DNA from: Flagellimonas oceani
GTDB taxonomy: Bacteria; Bacteroidota; Bacteroidia; Flavobacteriales; Flavobacteriaceae
Reading direction: 5' to 3'
Assembly (NCBI RefSeq): GCF_011068285.1
Contig: NZ_CP049616.1
Coordinates: 2,832,501 to 2,896,500, forward strand
DNA: 64,000 bases
Below the pieces are notes generated by a model. That model ran no database searches. It was not told the origin of the DNA and worked only from the letters and a program-made list of their open reading frames with translations. This document shows, piece by piece, positions 56,425-64,000 of the stretch (position 1 is the first letter of the stretch; each line of letters starts with the position of its first letter). Both the position numbers and the translations under genes were made by a program.

Positions 56425-58101
56425 TTATTTGTTTTTGTTCGTTTGCTCTTCCACAAAGTTTCCAAGCTGCTTGTATTCTTCCAGTAATTTGGCATATACT
56501 GCAACTTGCGACGATTGTGGGAAATATTCGGCTTCAAAGTCACTTCCCATTACCTTGCTGGCCTCAATCACATTTTCATAAATTCCTGCGGCCACTGCTG
56601 CGTATATCGCCGCACCCAAAGCGGGTGCTTGGTCCGATTCGGCAACTTTAATGGGCATGTTCAGTACATTGGCCAGTGTTTGCATAATGAATGGGGATTT
56701 CCTGGCCACACCTCCGATACCGATCACGGTCTCGATTTTTACGCCTTCTTCCTCAAAACGGTCCACGATCATTTTGGAACCAAAACAAATCGCGTTCACC
56801 AAGGATTTGAAAATATGCGGGGCCTTGGTCCCCAATGAGATTCCAGAAATGGCACTCTTCAATTCTTGATTGGCATCTGGGGTTCTTCGCCCATTTACCC
56901 AATCCAACGCAACTGGCACGGCTTCTGCAAGCGGAATATTTTCTGCTTGTTCTGCCAAAGAGCGGATAAACTTTGATTCTACCTCAGCCTTAAGTTCCGC
57001 TTTCTGTTCTTCGGACAGTACTTTGGAATTCAGGACAATGTTATCAATGGGCCACTGCAATACACTTTTGAACCATGCCAATACATCTCCAAAGGCGGAC
57101 TGACCTGCTTCCAAACCTACCATACCCGGAATTACGGAGCCATCAACTTGTCCACAGATTCCCTTGACGGTTTTATCACCTACGGCTTCGTTGGAAGACA
57201 CCATAATGTCACAAGTGGAGGTGCCCATTACCCGAACCAATGCGTGATGGTCCACTTTGGCACCCACGGCACCTGCGTGGGCATCAAAAGTACCTACGGC
57301 AATAACCGTATCGGTGGTTAGGCCCAATTTATTGGCCCACTCTTCGCTTAGATGTCCAGCAATTTCGTTGGAGGTAAAGGTTTCTTGGTACAATTCATCC
57401 TTAAGGGATGCCAAGTACGGATCCAGCTTGGATAAAAATTCCTTGTCAGGTAGTCCGCCCCAGCTTTCGTGCCACATCGCTTTATGCCCTGCTGCACATC
57501 GACTTCGCTTGAAATTTTTTAAATCTTTTTCGTCAGCCAAGAGATAGGTGATGAAATCGCAATGCTCCATCCAAGTATGGGTGGCATCGATCACACTTTT
57601 ATCCGCTCTGGCAATATGCAGTATTTTGGCCCAGAACCACTCGGAAGAATAAATCCCTCCTTCGTATTTGGTATAGTCTTCACCACCCCACCTTCTGGCC
57701 AATTCATTGATTTGGTTGGCCTCCTTTACCGCGGTGTGATCTTTCCAAAGCACCATCATGGCATTAGGGTTTTCCTCAAAACCTTCTGTGCAGGCCAATG
57801 CCGTGCCATCTTTGGTCACCGGCATTGGTGAGGAGCCTGTGGTATCTATACAAATTCCCTTTACGGTTTCTGGTGACACCTCGCTTTGCTTCATCACTGA
57901 GGTTATGGTGTGTTCCAATCCCTCAATATGATCCAAAGGATGTTGACGAAACTGGTTGATGGCCGGATTACAATATTTTTGGGCCTTCCATCTGGGATAC
58001 CAGAACACCTCGGAAGCCAATTCCGCCCCATTTTGGGCATCGATCATTACCGCTCTTACCGAGTCGGAACCATAATCGAGTCCTATTACATATTTCTTCA
58101 T
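56425..58101 (-). CDS. araB: ribulokinase
   Basis: A 558-residue FGGY-family kinase that phosphorylates L-ribulose. GLDYGSDSVRAVMIDAQNG is the N-terminal phosphate motif, GICIDTTGSSPMPV follows, and VGTFDAHAGAVGAKVDHHA and IGIGGVARKSPFIMQTLANV belong to the C-terminal FGGY half. Length and motifs fit AraB rather than xylulokinase. It lies between GH127 (24 bases) and araD (3 bases) in the arabinose operon. Confidence 0.95.
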   Translation of the reverse strand: MKKYVIGLDYGSDSVRAVMIDAQNGAELASEVFWYPRWKAQKYCNPAINQFRQHPLDHIEGLEHTITSVMKQSEVSPETVKGICIDTTGSSPMPVTKDGTALACTEGFEENPNAMMVLWKDHTAVKEANQINELARRWGGEDYTKYEGGIYSSEWFWAKILHIARADKSVIDATHTWMEHCDFITYLLADEKDLKNFKRSRCAAGHKAMWHESWGGLPDKEFLSKLDPYLASLKDELYQETFTSNEIAGHLSEEWANKLGLTTDTVIAVGTFDAHAGAVGAKVDHHALVRVMGTSTCDIMVSSNEAVGDKTVKGICGQVDGSVIPGMVGLEAGQSAFGDVLAWFKSVLQWPIDNIVLNSKVLSEEQKAELKAEVESKFIRSLAEQAENIPLAEAVPVALDWVNGRRTPDANQELKSAISGISLGTKAPHIFKSLVNAICFGSKMIVDRFEEEGVKIETVIGIGGVARKSPFIMQTLANVLNMPIKVAESDQAPALGAAIYAAVAAGIYENVIEASKVMGSDFEAEYFPQSSQVAVYAKLLEEYKQLGNFVEEQTNKNK

Positions 58102-58125
58102 TGCTCTTTTTCTAGCTTCGATGTA

Positions 58126-60102
58126 TTATTTTTCCTCTGCAGGCAACCATACCTTCATTTTGCCAATACCACGATTGGACCAAGCGTAGTATGGAATTGC
58201 AGTTAATTTTTCGTTGGATATGGTGTTGACGCCTCCCAAAAGTTCCGGTTGCATCTCCACCTTAAAACTGTCCTCGGGTTTCACATCGATTTCATCAAAA
58301 GAACCTTTATTGTCGATTTCTTCCACAGCATAGACCATTGGACCATACTCGAGGGACATTTTCCCTTGGTCTTCTTCCACCTTTGGATTGGCAATCACTT
58401 TTCTAACGGACATTGGGAATTCCAGTGACACCTCATCCCCTGGTTTCCAAGTTCTGGTCACCGTAAAATAGCCATTATCGGCGGCCGCATCCAGTTCTTC
58501 CCCATTTAAACTAAGCTTGTTCCTTGCTTCGTCTTTGGATGAATACCGATACAAATCGCCGGGAAGCACCTCGTTTCTGGCCCATCCGGGAACCCTGAAC
58601 TTGACCGTAAACTCGCCTTCTTCTCTAGGTTGTACGGTAAACTTTACTTTTCCGTTCCATGGATAGGCTGTTTCTTGGGTTACCCTAACAGTTTGATCTT
58701 TCAATTCCACGGTTGCCTCATTACTGGCATACAGGTTTGCATACAGCGTATTTCCTTCTTTGGAATAAATCAATCCGGGCAATGCTGGAACAAAACGAAT
58801 TACATTGGTTGGACAGCAAGAGCAATCGAACCAATCTTGTCGGGTGCATGCTCCCCGATTGAACTTGTAGACCCCATCGGATTCCAATGCGTTGGGATAA
58901 AAGAATTGCTGGCCGTCCAGCGACAATCCAGAAATCAACCCATTGTATAAGGTTCTTTCAATGACATCAAAATATTTTACATCCCCGGTAAGGTTGTGCA
59001 ACCTATGGTTCCAGTACACATCTCCAATGGATGCACATGTTTCGTTGTAGGCCGTCAGGTTGGGCAGCTCGTAGTTTTCGCCGAATGCTTCACCGTCGTG
59101 CTTGGCCCCAATACCCCCTGTTATGTACATTTTTTTGTTGACCATGTTTTCCCAGAGCGCATTCACCGCATCCAAGTAGGCGGTATCCTTTTCCATGGCA
59201 GCAATATCCGTCATGGCGGCATACATGTAAACGGCTCTCACGGCGTGCCCTACTACTTCGTTCTGTGCCACAACAGGTAGGTGATCTTGGGAATAAGGTC
59301 CGAACAGCTCGTGATTTTCAGGATTGCCCCTATTGTCCAAAAAGTATTTGGAAAGTGTTAAATAATCCTCATTCCCGGTAATCCGATACAGTTTGATGAG
59401 TCCCGTTTCTATGACCTGATGTCCAGGGACCGCAGCAATCTTTCCTTCGCCATCACCAAAGGTCTCCACCATTAGATCGGCATTTTTAAGCGCGATGTCC
59501 AAAAAATTTCGTTTTCCCGTGGCCTTGTAGTGAACAGCGGCGGCTTCATACAAATGGCCTGCGTTATAGAGTTCGTGACTTGCCGCCAAGGACTCCCAAC
59601 GTTCTCCCTTGTTAACATTCACCCAATTGGCAGGTGGATTGGCCGGATTGATGGTTCTCCAAGTGGTCAAATAACCATCGGGCTCCTGTCCGACTTTAAT
59701 GATGGATACCAAGGAGTCGACCAATTTTTCCAATTCGGGATTGGGAGCACTGATCAAGGAATTGGAGGCTCCTTCAATAATTTTATAGACATCGGTATCA
59801 TCAAAAGGCATGGCTCCTTTTACCTCGCCTTCCATTTCTCCTCCAGCAATCAAAAAATTGTCAAAGCGACCTTCTTCCTCGCATTTGGCCAACGCATATG
59901 CTATGGTTTTTTCTTGAACCCGTTGTATGATGGGCAACCAAAACTCATCTTTGAGCTTTACGTTCTGGATGTTTACGGACTCAATGGGATAGTCGGGCGA
60001 TTCCGTGACCATACTTTGATCACGCTGTTCATTTTTGGACTGTTCCTTGCAGGCTATGTTCAAAAGCAATAGACCTCCCAGTGTCAATAGGACTTTTTTC
60101 AT
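58126..60102 (-). CDS. GH127 beta-L-arabinofuranosidase, lipoprotein
   Basis: A 658-residue lipoprotein (LLLNIACKEQ). The (alpha/alpha)6 barrel of GH127 carries the zinc-bound cysteine nucleophile site: E354 and C356 in AYNETCASIGD, and C427, C429 and C430 in FDCSCCPTNVIRF. C-terminal beta-sandwich domains follow from about 450. The family removes terminal beta-L-arabinofuranose, for example from glycoproteins or pectic side chains. It follows GH51 by six bases, so the operon handles both alpha and beta linkages. Confidence 0.94.
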   Translation of the reverse strand: MKKVLLTLGGLLLLNIACKEQSKNEQRDQSMVTESPDYPIESVNIQNVKLKDEFWLPIIQRVQEKTIAYALAKCEEEGRFDNFLIAGGEMEGEVKGAMPFDDTDVYKIIEGASNSLISAPNPELEKLVDSLVSIIKVGQEPDGYLTTWRTINPANPPANWVNVNKGERWESLAASHELYNAGHLYEAAAVHYKATGKRNFLDIALKNADLMVETFGDGEGKIAAVPGHQVIETGLIKLYRITGNEDYLTLSKYFLDNRGNPENHELFGPYSQDHLPVVAQNEVVGHAVRAVYMYAAMTDIAAMEKDTAYLDAVNALWENMVNKKMYITGGIGAKHDGEAFGENYELPNLTAYNETCASIGDVYWNHRLHNLTGDVKYFDVIERTLYNGLISGLSLDGQQFFYPNALESDGVYKFNRGACTRQDWFDCSCCPTNVIRFVPALPGLIYSKEGNTLYANLYASNEATVELKDQTVRVTQETAYPWNGKVKFTVQPREEGEFTVKFRVPGWARNEVLPGDLYRYSSKDEARNKLSLNGEELDAAADNGYFTVTRTWKPGDEVSLEFPMSVRKVIANPKVEEDQGKMSLEYGPMVYAVEEIDNKGSFDEIDVKPEDSFKVEMQPELLGGVNTISNEKLTAIPYYAWSNRGIGKMKVWLPAEEK

Positions 60103-60108
60103 TTTCTC

Positions 60109-61656
60109 CTAACTTCCTTGTAAAACAATAAGTGAATGTGCAGGAATGGTCAGTGTAATTTTCCCTTTCTTCAATTTGGCTCCTTTGAATTCCTTTGGTG
60201 TCACCTTTTCTGGATTGTCAAAGGAATTATGATCTTGTAGCTTATCCGATGTCAAAATACTCCCCTCAACATCTTTAAGGCCCAATGCGGATACGTCCAT
60301 CTCCACCTCCATGTCCTTTTCCGGATCAATGTTCACTACGGAGATATGAACTTTCTCCTCTTCATCTTTGGATGCCGATACGGATAATACCGGAAGCCCT
60401 CTGAATTCTGCATTTTCTTCGATAGTGGATGGCAGCAATTTTGCATCGTGGTGCACTTTGTACATGTGCATGACGTGATAGGTAGGCGTTTTGATCATTT
60501 TTTCCTCATCGGTAAGTATCACTGCCTGTAGCACATTGACCATTTGTGCCAAATTTGCCATTTTAACCCTTTTGGCATGATTGTTAAACGTATTGAGCAC
60601 AGTTCCGGCAATCATTACGTCTCTAATGGTATTCTGTTGGAAAAGCACTCCGTTCTTTACTTCTGGTTCGGCATCGTACCACCCTCCCCATTCGTCAACA
60701 AACAGGTCCACATTGCCCTCGGGGTCGTACTTATCCATAATTTCGATATGCTTGGTCACATACTCCTCCATATTGAGCGCCTGCTCCATAGTTTTAAAAT
60801 AAATCTCTTCATCAAAGTTGACAGATGGGCCTTTATCGTTCCAATCAAACACGGCGTAATCATGCAGGGCAACAGCCTCCATTAATTCGTGAGGTACATT
60901 TTTCATCAAGGTTTCGGTCCAATGGTAATCATCTTCCGATGCTCCAGAGGCAATCCTATATACCTCGGTCTCACCGGACCAACCCGGCATAAAGGTGGCA
61001 TATTGACGATAGATATCTGCGTAGTACTCTGCGGTCATGTTTCCGCCACAGCCCCAGGTTTCATTGCCAACACCCCAATATTTCACCTTCCAAGGTTCTT
61101 CCCGTCCATTTTCACGGCGCCAATCGGCCATTGGGCTTATACCGTCATGGTTGGTGTACTGTACCCAGTCTATCAACTCTTGTACGGTACCACTGCCCAC
61201 ATTTGCCGATAGATAAGGCTCCGCATCCAGCACTTCACACAGGTTTAGAAAGTTATGGGTCCCAAAACTGTTATCCTCTGTGGTCCCACCCCACCAACGA
61301 TTGACGATGGTAGGACGATCCTCTTTGGGGCCTACACCGTCTTTCCAGTGATAGGTGTCCGCAAAACAGCCTCCCGGCCATCTCAAGTTTGGAATATCGA
61401 GTTCCTTTAGGGCTTCAATAATATCGTTTCGCACTCCTTCGGTATTTGGAATAATCTTGTTTTCCTCTCCAACATACAACCCTTCATAAATACAACGCCC
61501 CAAGTGCTCTGCAAAGTGACCGTAGATATGTTTACTGACGATGGGCGCGTCGTTATCCTCGACTATGTTCACCTTTACTTTTTCTTGGGCAAGAAGAAAC
61601 TTCGTGCAAAGGAAGACAGTTGCAATTGCCAAATACTTTAAAATTTTCATGTGCAT
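60109..61656 (-). CDS. GH51 alpha-L-arabinofuranosidase, secreted
   Basis: A 515-residue enzyme with a signal peptide ending near LLAQEK. Acid/base E199 lies in WGVGNETWGCGG and nucleophile E322 in FVDEWGGWYD. RWPGGCFADTYHWKDGVGP and NRWWGGTTEDNSFGTHNFL are the conserved substrate-site blocks. It frees L-arabinofuranose from arabinan or arabinoxylan. It is the first gene of the seven-gene arabinose operon, divergent from the AraR-type gene. The start may be ATG 61656 or ATG 61650. Confidence 0.95.
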   Translation of the reverse strand: MHMKILKYLAIATVFLCTKFLLAQEKVKVNIVEDNDAPIVSKHIYGHFAEHLGRCIYEGLYVGEENKIIPNTEGVRNDIIEALKELDIPNLRWPGGCFADTYHWKDGVGPKEDRPTIVNRWWGGTTEDNSFGTHNFLNLCEVLDAEPYLSANVGSGTVQELIDWVQYTNHDGISPMADWRRENGREEPWKVKYWGVGNETWGCGGNMTAEYYADIYRQYATFMPGWSGETEVYRIASGASEDDYHWTETLMKNVPHELMEAVALHDYAVFDWNDKGPSVNFDEEIYFKTMEQALNMEEYVTKHIEIMDKYDPEGNVDLFVDEWGGWYDAEPEVKNGVLFQQNTIRDVMIAGTVLNTFNNHAKRVKMANLAQMVNVLQAVILTDEEKMIKTPTYHVMHMYKVHHDAKLLPSTIEENAEFRGLPVLSVSASKDEEEKVHISVVNIDPEKDMEVEMDVSALGLKDVEGSILTSDKLQDHNSFDNPEKVTPKEFKGAKLKKGKITLTIPAHSLIVLQGS

Positions 61657-61998
61657 GAGATTTGATACTATTCTAATTTACAAGCCGGAACCAATTACTT
61701 TCCGACATTAATTGTGTTTATAGATTTAAACCGTTGGCCCTTTTCTATAAGTGTTTTTTTTACATTTATAAATTAACGAAAGTTTTTTTTTTTACGCAAA
61801 CAAATGTTAATCCAAATTTCCTTTCGTGGGCACTAGAGTTCATTAGGTTCAAGGTCAACATTCAAAAGATAAAATATGGATACTTTAAATAAGTTTCTCT
61901 AAACTCGTACTGCATCGGCGCCATGCATCATTTTATTACAACCTTACTATTTAATAATTGTTTATATTTTTGCTTATGGATTTTTAGATTCTATTAAA
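61657..61998. promoter_or_regulatory. divergent promoter region between the arabinose operon and araR
   Basis: This 342-base AT-rich gap holds no gene. TATTTTTG at 61965-61972 fits the -7 box TAnnTTTG, 26 bases before the regulator's ATG. ATTAAC (61772-61777) and GTTAAT (61806-61811) are inverted and could be separated half-sites on the operon side. I found no longer palindrome, and the operator of this regulator cannot be fixed by eye. Confidence 0.4.
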
Positions 61999-62733
61999 AT
62001 GATGGAAGAAAACTTGGAAGTGTCGGAAGACCCTAATATGCACCTTAATTATTATCAGAAAGAAGATCAGGTTTTATTGGCGGTCGACTGTATCATCTTC
62101 GGGTTTGATAAGGAAAATCTTAAGATTTTACTTATCAAAAGAAATTTTGAGCCAGAAAAGGGAAAGTGGTCACTTATTGGAGGGTTCCTAAAAAGGGATG
62201 AAAATTTAGATGAAGCTGCCGTAAGGGTTTTGGAGACACTGACCGGACTCAACGATATTTATCTGGAGCAAATCCATACCTACAGTAAAATTGATAGAGA
62301 TCCAGGGCAACGAACCATATCTGTCGCCTACTACGCCTTGATCGACGTTGATAGCCACCATTTTGATGGGATTCAATTGGATTCCGCCCATTGGTTCGAT
62401 ATTAAGGAAGCCCCCAATCTGATTTTTGACCACAATGAAATGATAGAAAAGGCCAAGGCACGATTAAAAAGGCGTGCCCTGAGCAAGCCCATTGGGTTTG
62501 AACTGTTGCCTGAGAAGTTCACCATGCGACAGCTTCAAAATTTGTACGAATCCATTTTGGACAAAAAGTTGGACAAACGGAACTTCATCAACAAGATCAA
62601 TTCTTTGGATGTACTGATAAAACTGGACGAAAAAGATATGAGCGTATCCCGTAAAGGTGCTTACCTCTATGTTTTTGATAAGGATAAATATGAGAAAAAA
62701 GTGGAGGAAGACGGGTTTATCTTCAAAATCTAA
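61999..62733 (+). CDS. araR: NUDIX-fold transcriptional regulator of arabinose utilisation (AraR type)
   Basis: A 244-residue regulator, a paralogue of 13368. The NUDIX fold covers about 25-165; its box (GGFLKRDENLDEAAVRVLETLTGL) lacks the REXXEE residues, so it senses ligand rather than hydrolyses. The winged helix occupies about 175-238 (LLPEKFTMRQLQNLYESILD). In Bacteroides a protein of this architecture binds L-arabinose and controls ara genes. Here the gene faces the arabinose operon, strong context support. The terminator overlaps its stop codon. Confidence 0.9.
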   Translation: MMEENLEVSEDPNMHLNYYQKEDQVLLAVDCIIFGFDKENLKILLIKRNFEPEKGKWSLIGGFLKRDENLDEAAVRVLETLTGLNDIYLEQIHTYSKIDRDPGQRTISVAYYALIDVDSHHFDGIQLDSAHWFDIKEAPNLIFDHNEMIEKAKARLKRRALSKPIGFELLPEKFTMRQLQNLYESILDKKLDKRNFINKINSLDVLIKLDEKDMSVSRKGAYLYVFDKDKYEKKVEEDGFIFKI

Positions 62734-62739
62734 ACCCGT
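62711..62739 (+). terminator. terminator overlapping the araR stop codon
   Basis: ACGGGTTT and AAACCCGT pair around a 13-base loop and are followed by T tract. The TAA at 62731-62733 lies at the loop edge of the second arm, so the terminator begins inside the coding sequence. Confidence 0.8.
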
Positions 62740-62783
62740 TTTTATATCCTCTACTCTGGTTGAAGTTGTGGGGAACTACCTTG

Positions 62784-64000
62784 TTAGTTAAAATCTGTGG
62801 AAAATTTCCATTTTGTTTTATAGTTTTTGTTCAAAGGAAGGTCTTGCAGTAAAGCCCTCAATATTTCTACCGGCATCCGTCCTTCCAACATCACCCTGTC
62901 ATGAAACTGTTTTTCGGCCCATCCTTTTTCCAGCATTTCGTTTCTGAGGGCATAAAATTGTAGGCCGCCCATCATGTAGGCCAATTGATATAAGGGCGGG
63001 TAACTTGTAGTGAACGATCTTCTCACCTCGGCCTCGGCATTGGCATATTCGTGGCCCACCTCATCCACCAATAAATCTATGCACTCCTGCGGGGTCATTT
63101 CCCCTAAATGGAACTTTAACGAAAAAATGATCCTTGCACACCTGTGGATTCTCCAAAAGAGCATGCCCATTTTTTGTTCCGGTGTTTGTGGAAATTCCTT
63201 GTTCCAAAGGATAATTTCCCAGTACAAGGCCCAACCTTCCGTCCAAAAAGGTGTAGAAAAAGGTCTTCTATAACTTTTATGTCGGCTGGTCATAAAATAT
63301 TGCAAATTGTGACCTGGCAGTAGCTCATGTTGGACCGTTGGGAAAGAGAAATTCGGATTGTTTCCCCGCATGCTCATCAACTTGTCGTTATGGTCCATTT
63401 CCATGGTGGGATACGAGATGATGATGTCACGTCCACCCAAAAAGAACGGACTGACCTTTTGCCTTTCCGGGCTCATCATTTGCATGCCCCAAGTTTCCTT
63501 CGCGAGTGCTGGCAAGGTGATCAAATCACGTTCCTCAATAAAATCTACCGAATGGGAATATAGGTCCATAATGGCCTGTGGTTGTTCACCGGCCGGAACA
63601 TAGGTGTTCTTTACATGCTCCAATGCCCTTTTCCAATCGTCGCCGTAGCCCAATTCCCGAGAAGCCTTGATCATCTCGTTTTTGCACCATTCAAATTGCT
63701 CTTCGGCCGTTTTTATAAGTTGTTCAGGGGTATAGGGGATAAATTCCAACGCCAAACTTTCTTTAAGTGCCTCCTCGCCAATGGGCTTTCCTATGATGCC
63801 GCTACCATCATCCTTTACACTCCCCTCCGAATAATTCTCTTTTAAGAATTCTGCATAAGCTGTCATTTTCCCGTTTAGCTTTTGATAGGGTTTTTCCACC
63901 CACCACGTAAAGTCGGGATCGTAGCCGTAATAAAAATTGTAGGCCTCTTCCAATCCCTTCTGAAAAGAATTGACAAGCTCCGAAGCTTTATCGGCAGTTT
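62784..64000 (-). CDS. DUF885 family protein, probable metallopeptidase (N-terminus outside window)
   Basis: The frame continues to the window edge, so only about 405 C-terminal residues are seen. VQHELLPGHNLQYF is the HExxxGH-like zinc motif of DUF885, followed by PFWTEGWALYWEIILW, which supplies the third ligand Glu. VNTYVPAGEQPQAI-like and KFHLGEMTPQECIDLLVDEV blocks also fit. The family groups with M3-like peptidases; several members are exported, but the signal region is outside the window. It converges on araR and lies 50 bases from it. Confidence 0.88.
   Translation of the reverse strand, partial: TADKASELVNSFQKGLEEAYNFYYGYDPDFTWWVEKPYQKLNGKMTAYAEFLKENYSEGSVKDDGSGIIGKPIGEEALKESLALEFIPYTPEQLIKTAEEQFEWCKNEMIKASRELGYGDDWKRALEHVKNTYVPAGEQPQAIMDLYSHSVDFIEERDLITLPALAKETWGMQMMSPERQKVSPFFLGGRDIIISYPTMEMDHNDKLMSMRGNNPNFSFPTVQHELLPGHNLQYFMTSRHKSYRRPFSTPFWTEGWALYWEIILWNKEFPQTPEQKMGMLFWRIHRCARIIFSLKFHLGEMTPQECIDLLVDEVGHEYANAEAEVRRSFTTSYPPLYQLAYMMGGLQFYALRNEMLEKGWAEKQFHDRVMLEGRMPVEILRALLQDLPLNKNYKTKWKFSTDFN

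Noticed and set aside
1..64000. CRISPR array, tRNA or rRNA genes
   Set aside because: No regularly spaced repeats and no tRNA-like cloverleaf or rRNA sequence were noticed anywhere. A tRNA scan and a repeat search would settle this.

Overview
The window looks like a chromosomal segment of a marine-type member of the Bacteroidota, most likely Flavobacteriaceae. The grounds are three SusC-type receptors (two followed by SusD, one cut by the window edge), two ECF sigma/FecR modules, many SPII-type lipoproteins among the secreted proteins, and TAnnTTTG-like -7 boxes. Base composition is moderate except for one GC-rich block at 34.4-36.8 kb. Genus cannot be fixed from the sequence alone. I saw no tRNA, rRNA, CRISPR array or intact mobile element.

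Layout. (a) 1-3.5 kb, minus: an ECF sigma factor, a FecR anti-sigma factor and a truncated SusC receptor with an STN domain. (b) 3.7-6.7 kb, plus: a two-gene oxidative pentose end-pathway, a XylX-type FAH-family 2-keto-3-deoxypentonate dehydratase and an alpha-ketoglutarate semialdehyde dehydrogenase. (c) 6.7-7.6 kb: insertion-sequence debris, including a dead IS3 OrfA. (d) 7.6-14.1 kb: a tight minus operon (type-B carboxylesterase, CitMHS carrier, AtuA, AtuA-like small subunit, second esterase), divergent from a NUDIX/AraR-type regulator across a 29-bp palindrome. Related IS-end-like repeats lie on both sides of this block. (e) 14.9-34.1 kb, all minus: an alpha-mannan utilisation locus with GH92, a fucose-permease-like MFS carrier, a ROK kinase, GH76, SusE, SusD, SusC, a kinase-like/mannose-6-phosphate isomerase fusion, a GntR regulator, GH2 and a second GH92. 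A 16-bp palindrome lies in front of two of its transcription units and probably is the GntR operator.

(f) 34.4-36.8 kb: a GC-rich pair, a gluconate-2-dehydrogenase-subunit-3-like Tat protein and a GMC dehydrogenase with a four-cysteine cluster motif. (g) 37.0-43.7 kb: a complete sigma/FecR/SusC/SusD module without glycosidases. (h) 43.8-45.4 kb: a small ORF, a lipocalin-like lipoprotein and a DUF1080 lipoprotein. (i) 45.7-51.2 kb, plus: an RND efflux trio. (j) 51.4-61.7 kb, minus: a seven-gene L-arabinose operon (GH51, GH127, AraB, AraD, AraA, mutarotase, SSS symporter), divergent from an AraR-type NUDIX regulator. (k) The window ends inside a DUF885 protein.

How they work together. The mannan locus should bind and cut alpha-mannan at the surface (SusC/D/E, GH76), trim it (GH92, GH2), import mannose (MFS), phosphorylate it (ROK) and isomerise it (ManA). 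The arabinose operon releases L-arabinose from glycans and feeds it to ribulokinase. The XylX/semialdehyde dehydrogenase pair gives a non-phosphorylative exit to 2-oxoglutarate, but its upstream dehydrogenase and dehydratase are not in this window. The best candidate for an undescribed system is the NUDIX-controlled esterase/CitMHS/AtuA operon at 7.6-14.1 kb.
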